A DNA stretch of 64,000 nucleotides from Jeongeupia naejangsanensis. Its GTDB lineage: Bacteria; Pseudomonadota; Gammaproteobacteria; Burkholderiales; Chitinibacteraceae. The notes beneath the pieces are model-generated. The model did not search any database and was not told where the DNA came from. It saw only the letters and a list, made by a program, of their open reading frames with translations. Position numbers and translations under genes: made by a program. Each line of letters begins with the position of its first letter. The first letter of the stretch is position 1. The stretch is taken from positions 1-64,000 of the forward strand of contig NZ_JAESND010000005.1 in NCBI RefSeq assembly GCF_016865585.1, read 5' to 3'. Shown piece by piece: positions 63,656-64,000 of this stretch.

Positions 63656-64000
63656 TGGATTTGCCTCGTTTAGGTTGCTCGATCCGGAATCGCGCGCCGC
63701 TCTGAAGCGCATGCTCGGATTCGCGGTTATCGATGCAGATGAGCGCAAAGCCCCGCGCCTGACTACGCGCCTGCAGCCGAAACGCCAGCGAGTCGGAATG
63801 TGCGAGGCTTGCCAAGCGCTGCAGCCTCTGCAAGGCCAAGGTTTCACGGATGTCCGGGCCATTGAATGCCGTATCGTCGATGGACACGGCGTCGCCGAGC
63901 TTTTGTCGAACCAGCGTCGCAAACGCCAGATCCGTCATGCTGCGCCGCGCCTGGGCCGCCCGGTTCAGGTTGAGCCGGGCTCGCTCTTCCGGACGCATCG
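63648..64000 (-). CDS. jetA: C-terminal part of JetA (kleisin/MukF-like), cut by the window edge
   Basis: Only about the last 117 codons are present. The visible sequence (LNLNRAAQARRSMTDLAFATLV; IRETLALQRLQRLASLAHS; SGARFRIEQPKRGKSNV) is charged and helical, as expected for the end of a kleisin-type subunit. An in-frame ATG at 63998 is probably internal. Identification rests mainly on position: first gene of an overlapping operon followed by jetB, jetC and jetD. The Wadjet subtype cannot be settled from this fragment. Confidence 0.7.
   Translation of the reverse strand, partial: MRPEERARLNLNRAAQARRSMTDLAFATLVRQKLGDAVSIDDTAFNGPDIRETLALQRLQRLASLAHSDSLAFRLQARSQARGFALICIDNRESEHALQSGARFRIEQPKRGKSNV

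Overview
The window reads as chromosome of a GC-rich betaproteobacterium, most plausibly a Neisseriales or Chitinibacteraceae relative. The clues are the gene order mnmG-rsmG-parA-parB-atpIBEFHAGDC-glmU, betaproteobacterial-looking proteins throughout, a cellulose-synthase operon and a chitin-binding module on a secreted Rhs protein. Taxonomy is inferred from gene content and style only. The first ~108 bases are an almost pure C/G run and look like a contig-end artefact.

Region 1 (0.1-12.5 kb) is the distal half of a type VI secretion cluster: hcp, tssE, tssF, tssG and clpV, with overlapping ends from tssE onward. It is followed by cargo: a two-domain Bd3614-like deaminase, a protein with a PD-(D/E)XK-like nuclease signature, VgrG, a MORN/YwqK-like repeat protein and a convergent DUF4280 (PAAR-like) gene. 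tssA/B/C and the membrane complex are not in the window. Region 2 (12.5-28.5 kb) is conserved core: ychF, an outer-membrane barrel, a yihY/brkB-type gene, glmU, the complete F1Fo ATP synthase operon with a clear sigma70 promoter, parB, parA, rsmG and mnmG.

Region 3 (28.8-36.0 kb) is a four-gene bcsA-bcsB-bcsZ operon, each junction a 4-bp overlap. It ends not in bcsC but in a smaller exported SPOR/TPR-like protein carrying a (Gln-Ser)n microsatellite. BcsZ has Asn where the GH8 base Asp is expected. Region 4 (36-48 kb) is mixed housekeeping: polyphosphate glucokinase, a DUF4124 protein, pyrE, exonuclease III, an AmpG-like transporter, GNAT, an EamA transporter broken by an internal deletion, an RhlE-like helicase, an OsmC-YcaO fusion, slyD and several unknowns.

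Region 5 (48.06-58.12 kb) looks like a discrete mobile element. It is bounded by a perfect 10-bp inverted repeat of the form TGT...ACA and holds a two-piece secreted Rhs system (one half fused to a chitin-binding module), a likely membrane immunity protein, hipBA with three evenly spaced operators, and a truncated, frameshifted tniQ (Tn7-like target selector) beside the right end. Eleven bases beyond that end a second copy of the 137-bp left end begins (97/137 identical by hand alignment). Region 6 (58.4 kb to the edge) is a Wadjet-type jetABCD anti-plasmid operon on the minus strand, with overlapping genes and jetA cut by the window edge. My main inference is a defence and competition island assembled by stacked TniQ-associated elements sharing one terminal sequence, now mobilisable only in trans.
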